Below the pieces are notes generated by a model, which did not search any database, was not told the DNA's origin, and was given only the letters and a program-made list of their open reading frames with translations. The translations under genes and the position numbers were made by a program. A stretch of 64,000 bases of DNA from Chrysopilus asiliformis (lineage: Eukaryota; Arthropoda; Insecta; Diptera; Rhagionidae): NCBI GenBank assembly GCA_964034945.1, contig OZ035960.1, forward strand, positions 74,197,085 to 74,261,084, read 5' to 3'. How positions within the stretch are numbered: the stretch's first letter is position 1; the number at the start of each line of letters is the position of its first letter. Below, in pieces: positions 43,259 through 54,790 of the stretch.

Positions 43259-44340
43259 CTGTAACTCCAACTAATCCGCAACGAAGATCGTGTGCTCTCA
43301 CCAATTTACATTCACCTCCCTTAGAATCATCAAAATTATAAATATAAAGGAATCCGTCCTCACATGCTACTAGCAGGCGGAGATATTTTTCCAATTTAGT
43401 TATAGCGCAGACATATTTAAGGCCAGGTTGAGACAATTGTACTGTGGCAAATGCGCGATCTTGGTTTAGAATATCGGTCACTTGACTCGGTAGATACGAA
43501 GTAACAGCTTTAGTAATGAATCCCAAACCCGTCCATGTAGTCGAATTATCAGCGGATTTATTGTCCAGATGCTCATTCGAAACGCCATTTTGATTAATAT
43601 TGTCCACTAAGCATTTACGTTCGTTTGCTTCTACAGTTTCTGCATTGATTTTGAATATATGTACAGTCTCTGTATTTGAACTGACACACAAATAGTGAGC
43701 GCATGAACTAAATATTAACGACGCTATTTGCACGTGTCGCTTCATTCCTCTTCGAAGTTCATGTACTTTTTGACCATTTTTAACACAGAAAACTCGTATG
43801 ACTGTACCTTTTTCTGACGCAGTTGCGATCAATAATCCATTCGGTGAAAAGGTAATTGCAGACAGCATTGAATCATGTGCGTTAATATTAAATAGAGATT
43901 TTAAATTACTTCCCGCATCAAATATTTGTAGTATTCCACGTTCTGCACATACAGGATATGCTAAATTGGAGTTTAATGACAATGTACAAAGACCTTTATC
44001 ATTTGGCGATATATGTCTAATAGAATGAATCAATTTCATGTCCCTAATGTTGTGTATGTAAATACTGTCCCGAAGACAGACAATCAATCTTTGTCGATTC
44101 AATTTAACAGCCAAAATAGTATCAGGAAATGTGTAGTTACAGATCTCTGTTCCCTTTTTGAAATGACATAGCTTTAATTTATTTTTCTCATCAACCGTGA
44201 CCACTGCCACCAAACTACTGCTAAACAGACGCTCAGCGATTTTTGTATTCTCATTGTTGCTGCTAAATATTTCATCTACTCGATCAATTCCAGACAGGGA
44301 AAAAAGACGATAACCAGAAACACCCACCACGGTGATTGAT
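43259..44340 (-). CDS. Atg18b: Atg18b/WIPI2-like autophagy protein, exon 2
   Basis: An uninterrupted 1082-nt exon, about 360 codons, of a PROPPIN-type seven-bladed WD40 propeller that binds PI3P/PI(3,5)P2 on autophagic membranes. Motifs: ERLFSSSLVAVV, LKLCHFKKGTEICNY, LAVKLNRQRLIVCL, SIYIHNIRDMKLIHSI, LIATASEKGTVIRVF, the lipid-binding LRRG (in HELRRGMKRHV; FRRG in WIPI1/2, LRRG is an accepted variant), SSNTETVHIFKI, TTWTG and SYLPSQVTD. These match the WIPI1/2 branch rather than WIPI3/4. The minus strand shows a TTTTATTTTAG acceptor before 44340 and a GTAAAT donor after 43259. A methionine upstream at 44360 is intronic. An intact frame amid decayed repeats suggests selection. Confidence 0.92.
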
Positions 44341-44444
44341 CTAAAATAAAAATAAAACATTTACAATTTTTAAAAAATCAAACATAAAAGCTCCGATTGC
44401 GCAAAGCTAACTGTCAAACTGTCAAATATCTATAAAAGCTCCGA

Positions 44445-45035
44445 TTGCGCAAAGCTAACTGTCAAATTAGAGCCTCAGAAACACCAGAGCAACATGCAAC
44501 ACGACTACAAGCCGACAGACAGCATACATCACAAGCTCGAGCCAAAGAAACACCAGAGCAAAATGCAGCACGACTACAAGCCGTCAGACAGCACACATCA
44601 CAAGCTAGAGCCAAAGAAACACCAGAGCAAAATGCAGCACAACTACAAGCCGACAGACAGCATACATCACAAGCTAGAGCCAAAGAAACACCAGAGCAAC
44701 ATGCAGCACGACTACAAGCCATCAGACAGCACACATCACAAGCTAGAGCCAAAGAAACACCAGAGCAACATGCAGCACGACAGGAACAAGCTCGCTTACG
44801 ACATCAACAATTGAATGCCGGAATTGTGGCATTTCAAACAGCCATCTATACATTCTGCGATCGCTTTTGTGAAGTTTGCACCAAGCGATGCTATCCCAAT
44901 CAAGTCGCTACATGTAGACCGAGTGTCACTGCCATGATATACTTGCCACCTGAGTTGTCACTCAAACAAAGTTTGCTCGTGTGCCACCGCTGCAAGACTC
45001 ACCTAACCAGCAAGAAAACTACACATCCGTCATAA
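44445..45035 (+). pseudogene. Helitron N-terminal repeat and Cys-rich region
   Basis: Four and a half copies of a 23-residue unit (RQHTSQARAKETPEQ core), period 69 bp, 44478-44790. They are followed by HQQLNAGIVAFQTAIYTFCD, then C-rich CEVCTKRCYP and LLVCHRCKTHL. Insect Helitron proteins often start with such Glu/Arg-rich repeats before a Cys-rich domain. A stop at 45033 separates it from the rest. Confidence 0.8.
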
Positions 45036-45049
45036 GCATATTTTAACAA

Positions 45050-45420
45050 CATGCAACCAGGAGATATACCTGAAGTAATTCGAGTATTATCACAAGCCGA
45101 ACAGCGATTATTGGCAAGAATAATTTGTCAAAGTAGTGAAGTATCACGGACGATTTGGACAATATGGTTTCCGTGGACAAGCAGTACTATTTGCCCAGGA
45201 CATCTTCGAAGTTAGTGAGAAGCTACCAAATATGTTGCCAAGATCAACACAGAATTCTGGGATCGTTGTTATAACCGAATATCTTGAGAACCTAAACATC
45301 ACAAGAGAGTTCTCAATATGGAGGCCAAAACTGCTGTATGCGCTACGGTGACTAATCGCTAACAACCCATTATACCGAGATGTCATTGTCGATCAAGACG
45401 TACAAATTAATGAGCAAGAT
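45050..45420 (+). pseudogene. Helitron DUF6570-like block
   Basis: MQPGDIPEVIRVLSQAEQRL (45052-45111), then after a frame shift KYHGRFGQYGFRGQAVLFAQ (45136-45195), LPNMLPRSTQNSGIVVITEY, and WRPKLLYALR followed by TGA (45349-45351) where the family has Trp. LIANNPLYRDVIVDQD continues beyond. This resembles the domain at this place in animal Helitrons. Confidence 0.72.
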
Positions 45421-45430
45421 TTGATACGAG

Positions 45431-48400
45431 TTGTTGATACACCACCAGAAGATGAAGCAATCAATACGCTACAACAAGAAAGCGCATACAAGTCAATTGG
45501 AGATATATCCAGAATTATACGCGCTTCATGGCACCAAGCACAACACAGTTTCTTCACATACTGGAGCGCAGTGCTGTGTAATTGCATTATCGAACATCGT
45601 ACGAGCAATCATACTTCCGCCACGATTATTGAACCGGGATATCTTGGATAGGAACATGATCCAGGGTGATGAAATGTACGCTGCCATACAATCAGCCTCA
45701 AACAACAATCCTAATGCCTATCCTATTCCTCATAGTGGATACTTTGCCGTACGTAACTTCGATGTCATCAAGAGAGACTTCAGTATGTTCCACAACACAT
45801 TCACCATGGATTATAATGAAGACCCAGCACTCTATGGAAGTCTTCACGATTCTGAGAATCATACCATTGGCACCACACTACGAGAAGCTTTGCGGGTCCT
45901 ATTTGACAATCATAATGCAGGAATACTAATAGCAGAATCAAAGTCATTTGGAGTACTGTATTACGATAACAAATACTACTTCACCGATTCCCATTCATGC
46001 GGACCAAAAGGCACCAGTGCAGCAAATGGAAAGGCATGTATCATAGAATCCGACAACATCGAAGAGCTTCATAGAGTTTGTAAGCGAGCTACGCGTTTAC
46101 GCAATGTTCAGTACACCTTGGATTACATTGATGTGCAACTGAAGACTGACATAACCACCACAGGACAACACTTGGAATTGGACAGGGAGGCGATACCACA
46201 ACAAGAGGCAACACCAACTGCTCCCGTACAAAAACAAATGGAGTCAATACCAATACAAACATCAGTGATGGCTGCCATAGATTGTAACCAGCCAGATGTG
46301 GATGACGAGTTGGAGATATCGGAGAATGTCAACGAAATCATCCGCAAGACAAAGGATAATATCGTGAATGAGGCACACGAATTGAAAGCTGAAGAGTTTG
46401 CATGGTTCTACCTTTTCCCCTATGGTAGAAATGGCTTGAAGGAAAACAGATCTGTAAATATATCACCGCTTGACTACTTCCAATATAGAGTATCGGGTAG
46501 CGATACAAGATTCGAACGCAATGACTATCTATTCTATGCGTTATCCATGTTTGAATATCACAGAGCTAAATCCACAATTGCAGCATGCGGTAAGAAGATT
46601 GAAGGGCAAGAAGGAAGGATCGAAGACGTCCACCTCTATATGAAGAATTTGCGAGGATCATCAGCATACTGGCGCACGGCTCTGAACGAGTTAATAGCAC
46701 AAATAAGATGTCTGGGTCCACCTACCTACTTCGTAACCTTCAGCTGTAACGATCTCAACTGGCTGGATATGAGAAAAGCTCTCCTTATAGCTGATGGAAG
46801 ACCTCATGATGACCCCGCTGAACTTGATATGCAAGCTACGCAATCCCTAATTGAGCAATATCCTGTCGTTGTAAGCCGCCATTTTATGATTAGAGTCAAC
46901 GCCCTTATTAAGTTTATCCACAACAATCATGAAGTGTTCGGAGGACAAGTGGAGGATTACTGGTGGAGAATAGAATTTCAAAATCGTGGTAGTCCACATC
47001 TTCACATGTTAACATGGATTAAGGATCACAGATCCTTTGACACTGTGGAGGGCATCCAACAACTTGACAAAGTGTGTTCGTGTGAGATGCCACCAGAAGA
47101 TACACAATTACGGCAGATTGTAAAAAAATGCCAGATTCATCACCATACACATACATGTTACAAGATTGGGACATCAACCTGCAGATTTAGCTTCCCCCGT
47201 CAAGAATGTTCTGAGACCCGTATCGTCGCTCATTCATCAGATGACTTCATAAGAAGTGGAGGACGAATATGCCTGTTGAAACGTCGAAAGGAAGCTGGAT
47301 GGGTTAACAACTACAACCCACAACTCTTGAAGCTATGGAAAGGTAATATGGATATCCAACCATGTGGATCGAACGAGGCTATAGCATTCTACATCGCCAA
47401 ATACATGTCAAAGTCAGAGCCTACTGAACTTAACGCCAGCATAGCACAAGCGATTCGTCTCATACAGCGGGAAGAGTCAGACCTTTCAAGAAAACTTTTC
47501 AAAATCTGTATGCGAATACTAAAGGAACGAGAAGTCTCAGCTTGTGAATGCGCCTATAGACTCAGCCACATCAATATGCGTAATACCTCAAGAAAAACTG
47601 TATTTCTCAATACTCGCAAGCCAGATCAACGTTACAGAGTACTGAGATTTGATGAGTTAAATAGAGCTACTGGATACTGTAGCAACATCTTCGAGAGATA
47701 TGAGAAACGTCCACTGGAACATGAAGATTATGATTTCCATAACATGAGCTTGACTGAGTTTGTAATGCTTTTCGAACCATACTACAATAAACAATATGAG
47801 AACGAGGACGAAGATGCTTCCGAACCTGAACAACACCAACGAAGGAAATTAATTCAGCTTACAGATAATTCAAAAATGACTATCAGAAATGTACCAGCAG
47901 TTATACGAGTACCACACTTTGTTGCTTCTGCAGATCCTGAGAACTACTACTATAGTCTCCTTGTACAATACATGCCATATCGATTAGAAGATGAGCTCCT
48001 AGAAGACTTCGGCACAGCAAGAGAAGCCTTCCTTGCACGTGAGGAACGCCTGAAAGAAATTAGTAAGCTCATGGAGCAATTCAGAGAGCGAGATAGGCAA
48101 CTGGAGAATGCATTTAACCAGGCACATGCATTCGAGATCCTAGATCAGGTACTACCAATTGATATGGAACAGGAATTAGAAGAAGAACTTCAGGATCAGG
48201 CAATGAGTGATGAACAGTTCCAGACCGCACAACAAGCGATGAATCTAGGCCAACGAGAAATATTGATCAATGTAACTCGCAGCATACAAGAACAAATCAA
48301 CGGAAGTTACCATCGACAGAGACTGTTCATCACAGGTGGAGCAGGTACCGGCAAGACATTCGTGTTCAACGTTCTCAAGAACCAAGTCAACCGATGTTAT

Positions 48401-48583
48401 GGAAAGCAAGCGGTCAAAGTTGGAGACCTTACTGGAGTAGCAGCGCGAATAGTAGGCGGAACTACATTGCACAGTCTGCTAAAGTTGCCAGTTCAGAAAG
48501 ATGGTAGACTTGTCAACATGCCACATCTGACTGGTAACTTCCTCAGAACGATGCGCATGCAATGGAAAAACATTCATAGATGA
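45431..48583 (+). pseudogene. Helitron Rep/helicase with N-terminal cysteine-protease-like domain
   Basis: A 1050-codon open frame. Residues ~35-230: TVSSHTGAQCCVIALSNIVR (candidate catalytic Cys ~47) and YYFTDSHSCGPKG (Asp-Ser-His ~186), which resembles the herpesvirus-tegument-type peptidase C76 pattern. Residues ~320-660: Helitron Rep, with FQNRGSPHLHMLTW (HUH ~522) and EAIAFYIAKYMSKSE (paired tyrosines ~653). Residues ~960-1050: helicase start, FITGGAGTGKT (Walker A ~970). The frame is lost near 48570 in an A run; FIDEISMVPYEM (Walker B) continues in another frame. Rep nicks and joins DNA in rolling-circle transposition. Confidence 0.88.
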
Positions 48584-48908
48584 GATCTCCATGGTCCCCT
48601 ACGAGATGTTATGCATGATAGACTCATGTCGGAAACAAGTAAAAAATAGCGAAGAACTTTTCGGAGGAATCAACGTGCTCCTCTTCGGTGACTTGTTGCA
48701 ATTACCGCCAGTTAGAGGAAATCAAGTGTTCAACCAACCAGCTCGATTAGCTCCCGTTGTTTCGTTGCGAACTTGTGGAGGTTATTCACATTGATTGAAT
48801 TAAAGCAGAATATGAGGCAACACAAAGACACCACATTTGCAGATATTCTTAATGCGCTACGAGTTGGACAACTTCGTTCTGAGCATCTAGCGGTGCAAAG
48901 TAAACAAT
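48572..48908 (+). pseudogene. Helitron Pif1-type helicase, truncated
   Basis: Frame-shifted continuation: FIDEISMVPYEMLCMIDSCR, LFGDLLQLPPVRG (helicase motif III), FNQPARLAP, then after another shift LIELKQNMRQHKDTTFADIL and LNALRVGQLRSEHLAV. Motifs V-VI and the C-terminus are missing; foldback-type sequence starts at about 48908. Confidence 0.82.
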
Positions 48909-48937
48909 GAAGCAACTGGCGAATTTTCATTAGAAAG

Positions 48938-49090
48938 CTTTTTAAAAGCGAGATAAAGTATAAAACAATAAAATAAACATTTATCTCGCTTTTTAAAAGC
49001 TTTTTAAATTTGTGATACACAGCGTCCAGAAAATTATTTTTTTCTTTTTAGTGCATTGTTTTTAATAAAAGCTTTTTTTTAAAATTTTTT
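48938..49090. repeat. Foldback element, truncated left arm
   Basis: AAAGCTTTTTAAAAGCGAGATAAA, then a spacer and TTTATCTCGCTTTTTAAAAGC, followed by the family's right arm (GATACACAGCGTCCAGAAAA, TTTAATAAAAGC). Confidence 0.8.
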
Positions 49091-49319
49091 TTTTGTTTTT
49101 TTTTTAATTTTTTAGTGTTTTTTAGTCGGGGGTTTTTCAAAATTTTCATTTTGTTTTTTTTTTAATCTTTTTAAAGATAACAGTGAAAAAAATTTTTATT
49201 TTGTTTTTTTTTTTCACTCTTTTTAAAGATAACTGTAAACAAACCATTGAATTTGAAGTTTTTTGGTAACCATTTAGTATTGTAATAATAATTTAAAGAT
49301 TAACAATTTTTTTCAAGTA

Positions 49320-49600
49320 ATGTCCCTCGAATGCCGAAGCGGGATCGAAATCGGTTCAGTGGATCAGGAGATACGAGAGGGGGTGTAAATTGAGGGGGGA
49401 TGGGGAACTCTTGTACACTAAAATATTCCTTTCATTATTTACAACCGAATGACGAAAGCGGGATTGGAATCGGTTCAGTGGATCAGGAGATACTTGAGGG
49501 GGAAGGGGGAATTTTTAAACGCAAGAACCTTGCGGCAACCATATCCAGCCGAATGTCAAAAACGAGACCGAAATCGTTTGAGTGGTTCAAAAGTTATGAG
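49320..49600 (+). repeat. Three diverged copies of a ~115-bp motif
   Basis: GAATGCCGAAGCGGGATCGA (49333), GAATGACGAAAGCGGGATTG (49447) and GAATGTCAAAAACGAGACCG (49551), each followed by AATCGGTTCAGTGGATCAGG or a diverged form. The same AATCGGTTCAGTxG phrase heads the units of the 60.6-61.6-kb array. Repeated in copy 2 at 51830-52095. Confidence 0.75.
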
Positions 49601-50339
49601 TTAAGGAAGCACAAACTTCGAGCCAAACGCATATACCATCTCCGTTCCGTCGGGGGTAAAAAAATGAGGAAACAATTACTAGAAATCCATGTACTATATT
49701 TTCCCTTAAATTTTTTTTTGTTTCTTCAGTATCTGATACAAATTCTTTTAAAAAAAATTATGACGTCTGTCACCAAATTTTTTTTCGTGTAAAAATTAGA
49801 AGAAAAAAATCAACCATTTCCCATAGACATTTTTGCCAATAATAAATTTTTTTTCCCAATAATACAAATTCTTGATTTCGGAAATCTAATAGCAAATTTT
49901 ATTAATATTTCTAATAGCAAATTTTATTATTTCATGCAAAGGTTTCAAAATTACCCGCCTATAAAATCAAAATTACCCGCGATCACCTCAAAAATTGAGG
50001 TGATGGGGCTCACTGCTGCTATCAATTATGAAATTCCAAAGTTCTGCAGCCAACTTCACAACCCCAAATCTTAGGAAAAAAATTCTGATGAAATCGGGCG
50101 AAAAGTGAAATCGGGTTTTCCAAAGTGGTACTTAGAAGAAGTGTACATGTTTTAAAAGTGGTTTTTGTGAAAGAAGGGCATTAAAGTAATACCCTCGTGT
50201 CATTTTGAAATCGGATAAAAGTGTTAAACGCAAATAAAGTGCAAAAACGCCCAACGTTTGACGCTTCTCGACTAGTGTTGCTCTAAATAATGCTTGTAGT
50301 TCGTCCTCAACATATGCCAACTACCGTCAGCATTGATAC

Positions 50340-51255
50340 TTTTTTCAGGCACCATTACGCCGACACAAATTTAAAAGTGCTTCCCCCAATCTTAAGTTGC
50401 CACCAAAACCATGTACAACCAGATGGGGAACATGGCTTAGTGCGGCAGAATACTACTGTGACTATTTTAGCGAAGTACGTTCCGTCGTGGATGAGCTGAA
50501 AGACGAAGATGCCGAGGCAATCCGCCATGCAAAAAACATTTCTGTAAAACACTCCAAAGAACGAGAACGAAATTATGGTTTTTACTTTCGTGCTCTTAAG
50601 ATCTTTACATTTGCATTTTGTTTTTACGTTCTTTGAGAACAGAACGTTAATGCTGGAAGCGAAATATCGCTCTTTCACTAGTAAAATACATACTTATATG
50701 GGTGTGTGGATTATAGCCAAAAACCATCGCTCGAGGCTTTCATTCATTTTTATGTGAGACCCACAAATCAAGGAGCGAAAACTTAAATAGAAACCATTTC
50801 GTTCTTAACTTGGGAGCGAGAACGAAAAATGTACATCGATCGTTTCGACTACTACGAACAGTACCGCGGAGCTCAAAATTTCTCTCTTTAAAGAACGATT
50901 GCGCTTGCAAATCATTTTTGTTCTTGAGAACGGGAGTCGGAAACCGCAGCAAACGTTCTTGTCGTTGGGAGCGAAACTTTTAATAACAAAATAAAGTTTT
51001 GAACACCGACCGTATAAAAGCATTTCAAAAATTCGTATTACAATCTTCAATAATTCCAAAATAATGGACGAATATATCGAGAATTTATCGCCATTCGAAA
51101 TACAAAATTCTAAATTTTCTCCAGCAACATCCGCTGATGTTGAGAGATGTTTCTCAATTTATTCAACTTTTCTGAACGACAATCGACTCTTCAATTTGAA
51201 AACTTAATAAAACATATGATTGTACATTGCAATCCTTCTGTTTTTAAATAAAAGA
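50340..51255 (+). pseudogene. hAT-like transposase relic, copy 1
   Basis: Two blocks: LPPKPCTTRWGTWLSAAEYY, DYFSEVRSVVDELKDEDAEA, IRHAKN (50390-50535), and the C-terminal FSPATSADVERCFSIYSTFL, NDNRL, ENLIKHMIVHCNPSVFK-stop (51115-51254, one frame change). They match the TRWGTW and hATC regions of one hAT group. Between them lies arm sequence of the CAGTGTTCAAAAC hAT family (50540-51005), a secondary insertion. No catalytic residues can be verified. Confidence 0.75.
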
Positions 51256-52098
51256 GATATAAAATAATTCTTTGTGTTATTTTTTTTTTTAAGTTTCATG
51301 CTTATTTTTGAGCATATTTTGTAATTTTTCGAACATAATTAAGCGCTTAAAATGGAATTTTTCGTGTTTAAATTTGTTTGCCCTGGTCATCTGTTTTGTG
51401 TTTCACTGAGTTCATTCGACGTAGTTCTGTCGTTCAGTTAAATTGTCTCTTGAAAAAGTAACAATAAAATAAACATTTATCTCGCTTTTTAAAAGCTTTT
51501 TAAATTTGTGATACACAGCGTCCAGAAAATTATTTTTTTCTTTTTAGTGCATTGTTTTTAATAAAAGCTTTTTTTTAAAAATTTTTTTTTGTTTTTTTTT
51601 TCAATTTTTTAGTGTTTTTTAGTCGGGGGTTTTTCAAAATTTTCATTTTGTTTTTTTTTTAATCTTTTTAAAGATAACAGTGAAAAAAATTTTTATTTTG
51701 TTTTTTTTTCACTCTTTTTAAAGATAACTGTAAACAAACCATTGAATTTGAAGTTTTTTGGTAACCATTTAGTATTGTAATAATTATTTAAAGATTAACA
51801 ATTTTTTTCAAGTAATGTCCCTCGAATGCCGAAGCGGGATCGAAATCGGTTCAGTGGATCAGGAGATACGAGAGGGGGTGTAAATTGAGGGGGGATGGGG
51901 AACTCTTGTACACTAAAATATTCCTTTCATTATTTACAACCGAATGACGAAAGCGGGATTGGAATCGGTTCAGTGGATCAGGAGATACTTGAGGGGGAAG
52001 GGGGAATTTTTAAACGCAAGAACCTTGCGGCAACCATATCCAGCCGAATGTCAAAAACGAGACCGAAATCGTTTGAGTGGTTCAAAAGTTATGAGTTA

Positions 52099-52586
52099 AG
52101 CAGGGTTTATACACAGCAAGTAACTTGCGGCAAGTAAAGAGAGGCAAGTAGTTTGCTTAGTTTACACGTTTCAAGTAAATCATTTCAAGTAGAATGACAG
52201 CCGAAGGAAAACATAACCTAAAATTTTCTGAGAAAAAATATCACGACTCTTTTTTGTGGAAAAATTTGCGAATTTCGACCTGAAACTGTTTGTTGCCGAC
52301 GAGTTTTTTATATCCGTGTCGTTTTTTCCTTAAAATGTTACGACGTTTTCTGGCAAAGCAGCAAATATAAAATGAACCGAAACACACACACATAAAACCA
52401 CCTCTTGTGTACACGGTTCCATGTTCTTGTATTGGTTTTTACTTGCCACAAAAATAGAATGGCTTTCTATTATTTTCGAGAGAGCGGCAAGTATTCTCAC
52501 ACATATGCGAGCGTCGCACACTAGGTCAAATCGCGTGTATTTACGTCTACTTGCCGCAAGTTACTTGTCTCGTCTAAATCGAGCTT
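52099..52586. mobile_element. TTAA-flanked MITE private to duplicate copy 2
   Basis: Copy 1 reads TTATGAGTTAAGGAAGCAC without interruption (49584-49602). Copy 2 has GAGTTAA, then ~488 bp, then TTAAGGAAGCAC. The insert ends are imperfect inverted repeats sharing CAAGTAACTTGCGGCAAG (52118) and CTTGCCGCAAGTTACTTG (52551). TTAA (or TAA) is duplicated. No transposase. Confidence 0.9.
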
Positions 52587-52792
52587 TAAGGAAGCACAAA
52601 CTTCGAGCCAAACGCATATACCATCTCCGTTCCGTCGGGGGTAAAAAAATGAGGAAACAATTACTAGAAATCCATGTACTATATTTTCCCTTAAATTTTT
52701 TTTTGTTTCTTCAGTATCTGATACAAATTCTTTTAAAAAAAATTATGACGTCTGTCACCAAATTTTTTTTCGTGTAAAAATTAGAAGAAAAA

Positions 52793-53340
52793 CATAACAA
52801 AAGCTATAATTGCCAATCTGGCAATCATTGGAGACCCGTATGGTGATATTCGTATCAAAATTCGAACAGTTATACGTTATACCAAAATTCCAATTTGAAG
52901 TCAAACTTTCCAATAAGATTTTTTAAAATTTATTCTAATCGGATTTTGATGTATGGGAGTTTTATGTAGAATCATATCCTAAATAACTTTTGTTCTTTGA
53001 CTTTTTTGATAAGATGCACCGTTTTCGATATATTCACAAAAACCATTTTCGTTCGTATGGGGGGTACCCCCCCTAATGGTCCATTTTTGCCCATTAACGA
53101 ACTTAGCCTCGAATTTTACGAAAAACGGATCTGCGCAAAATTTCAAGTCTCTAGCTCAATCCGTGCGCCCGCAATCCGCGCCACAGACAGACAGACAGAC
53201 GGACGGACATGCTAAATTCAACTTTTTTCATCATTCTAAACACACTGGTGTAATTCATTTTTTTGTGCGATGACGGGATCTTGGCGTTACAAACGGTAAG
53301 GCAAAGTTAATATACCCTTTGGTTTCACCATACGGGTATA
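52793..53340 (-). mobile_element. DINE-1-like element private to duplicate copy 2
   Basis: Copy 1 has AGAAGAAAAAAATCAACC (7 A) at 49799-49816. Copy 2 has AGAAGAAAAA, then CATAACAAAAGC...ACGGGTAT, then AAAAATCAACC. Hence the element begins at CATAAC and ends at GGGTAT, within an A run, with up to 3 extra A. Its core is very short (CAGACAGACAGACAGACGGACGG). Confidence 0.95.
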
Positions 53341-53874
53341 AAAATCAACCATTTCCCATAGACATTTTTGCCAATAATAAATTTTTTTTCCCAATAATAC
53401 AAATTCTTGATTTCGGAAATCTAATAGCAAATTTTATTAATATTTCTAATAGCAAATTTTATTATTTCATGCAAAGGTTTCAAAATTACCCGCCTATAAA
53501 ATCAAAATTACCCGCGATCACCTCAAAAATTGAGGTGATGGGGCTCACTGCTGCTATCAATTATGAAATTCCAAAGTTCTGCAGCCAACTTCACAACCCC
53601 AAATCTTAGGAAAAAAATTCTGATGAAATCGGGCGAAAAGTGAAATCGGGTTTTCCAAAGTGGTACTTAGAAGAAGTGTACATGTTTTAAAAGTGGTTTT
53701 TGTGAAAGAAGGGCATTAAAGTAATACCCTCGTGTCATTTTGAAATCGGATAAAAGTGTTAAACGCAAATAAAGTGCAAAAACGCCCAACGTTTGACGCT
53801 TCTCGACTAGTGTTGCTCTAAATAATGCTTGTAGTTCGTCCTCAACATATGCCAACTACCGTCAGCATTGATAC

Positions 53875-54790
53875 TTTTTTCAGGCACCATTACGCCGACA
53901 CAAATTTAAAAGTGCTTCCCCCAATCTTAAGTTGCCACCAAAACCATGTACAACCAGATGGGGAACATGGCTTAGTGCGGCAGAATACTACTGTGACTAT
54001 TTTAGCGAAGTACGTTCCGTCGTGGATGAGCTGAAAGACGAAGATGCCGAGGCAATCCGCCATGCAAAAAACATTTCTGTAAAACACTCCAAAGAACGAG
54101 AACGGAATTATGGTTTTTACTTTCGTGCTCTTAAGATCTTTACATTTGCATTTTGTTTTTACGTTCTTTGAGAACAGAACGTTAATGCTGGAAGCGAAAT
54201 ATCGCTCTTTCACTAGTAAAATACATACTTATATGGGTGTGTGGATTATAGCCAAAAACCATCGCTCGAGGCTTTCATTCATTTTTATGTGAGACCCACA
54301 AATCAAGGAGCGAAAACTTAAATAGAAACCATTTCGTTCTTAACTTGGGAGCGAGAACGAAAAATGTACATCGATCGTTTCGACTACTACGAACAGTACC
54401 GCGGAGCTCAAAATTTCTCTCTTTAAAGAACGATTGCGCTTGCAAATCATTTTTGTTCTTGAGAACGGGAGTCGGAAACCGCAGCAAACGTTCTTGTCGT
54501 TGGGAGCGAAACTTTTAATAACAAAATAAAGTTTTGAACACCGACCGTATAAAAGCATTTCAAAAATTCGTATTACAATCTTCAATAATTCCAAAATAAT
54601 GGACGAATTTATCGCCATTCGAAATACAAAATTCTAAATTTTCTCCAGCAACATCCGCTGATGTTGAGAGATGTTTCTCAATTTATTCAACTTTTCTGAA
54701 CGACAATCGACTCTTCAATTTGAAAACTTAATAAAACATATGATTGTACATTGCAATCCTTCTGTTTTTAAATAAAAGAGATATAAAATA
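53875..54790 (+). pseudogene. hAT-like transposase relic, copy 2
   Basis: Duplicate of 50340-51255 with the same two blocks (53925-54070 and 54640-54780) and the same embedded hAT-arm insertion, so that insertion predates the duplication. It lacks 12 bp (ATATCGAGAATT-type gap) near 54607. Confidence 0.75.

Larger units (their letters stand above)
44445..48908 (+). mobile_element. Helitron (protease-Rep-helicase), truncated
   Basis: Coding blocks in order: 69-bp repeat region and Cys-rich domain (44445-45035), DUF6570-like block (45050-45350), protease-like domain (45480-46120), HUH Rep (46370-47420), linker, Pif1 helicase (48245-48908). Decay: stop at 45033, shift near 45130, stop at 45349, frame switch near 45500, shifts near 48570 and 48775. 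It is cut at about 48908 where a foldback repeat begins. No TC...CTRR ends could be placed. It is antisense to the Atg18b-like host gene. Confidence 0.85.

Noticed and set aside
43259..44340. LRRG instead of FRRG as a sign of pseudogenisation
   Set aside because: (F/L)RRG is the accepted PROPPIN motif and both arginines are present.
44341..44360. MFYFYF as the N-terminus of the Atg18b-like protein
   Set aside because: It is the pyrimidine-rich 3' end of the intron (TTTTATTTTAG); the proper start lies in exon 1 at 58448.
44462..44752. Minus-strand 96-codon Cys/Ala-rich frame
   Set aside because: Antisense shadow of the 69-bp Helitron coding repeat.
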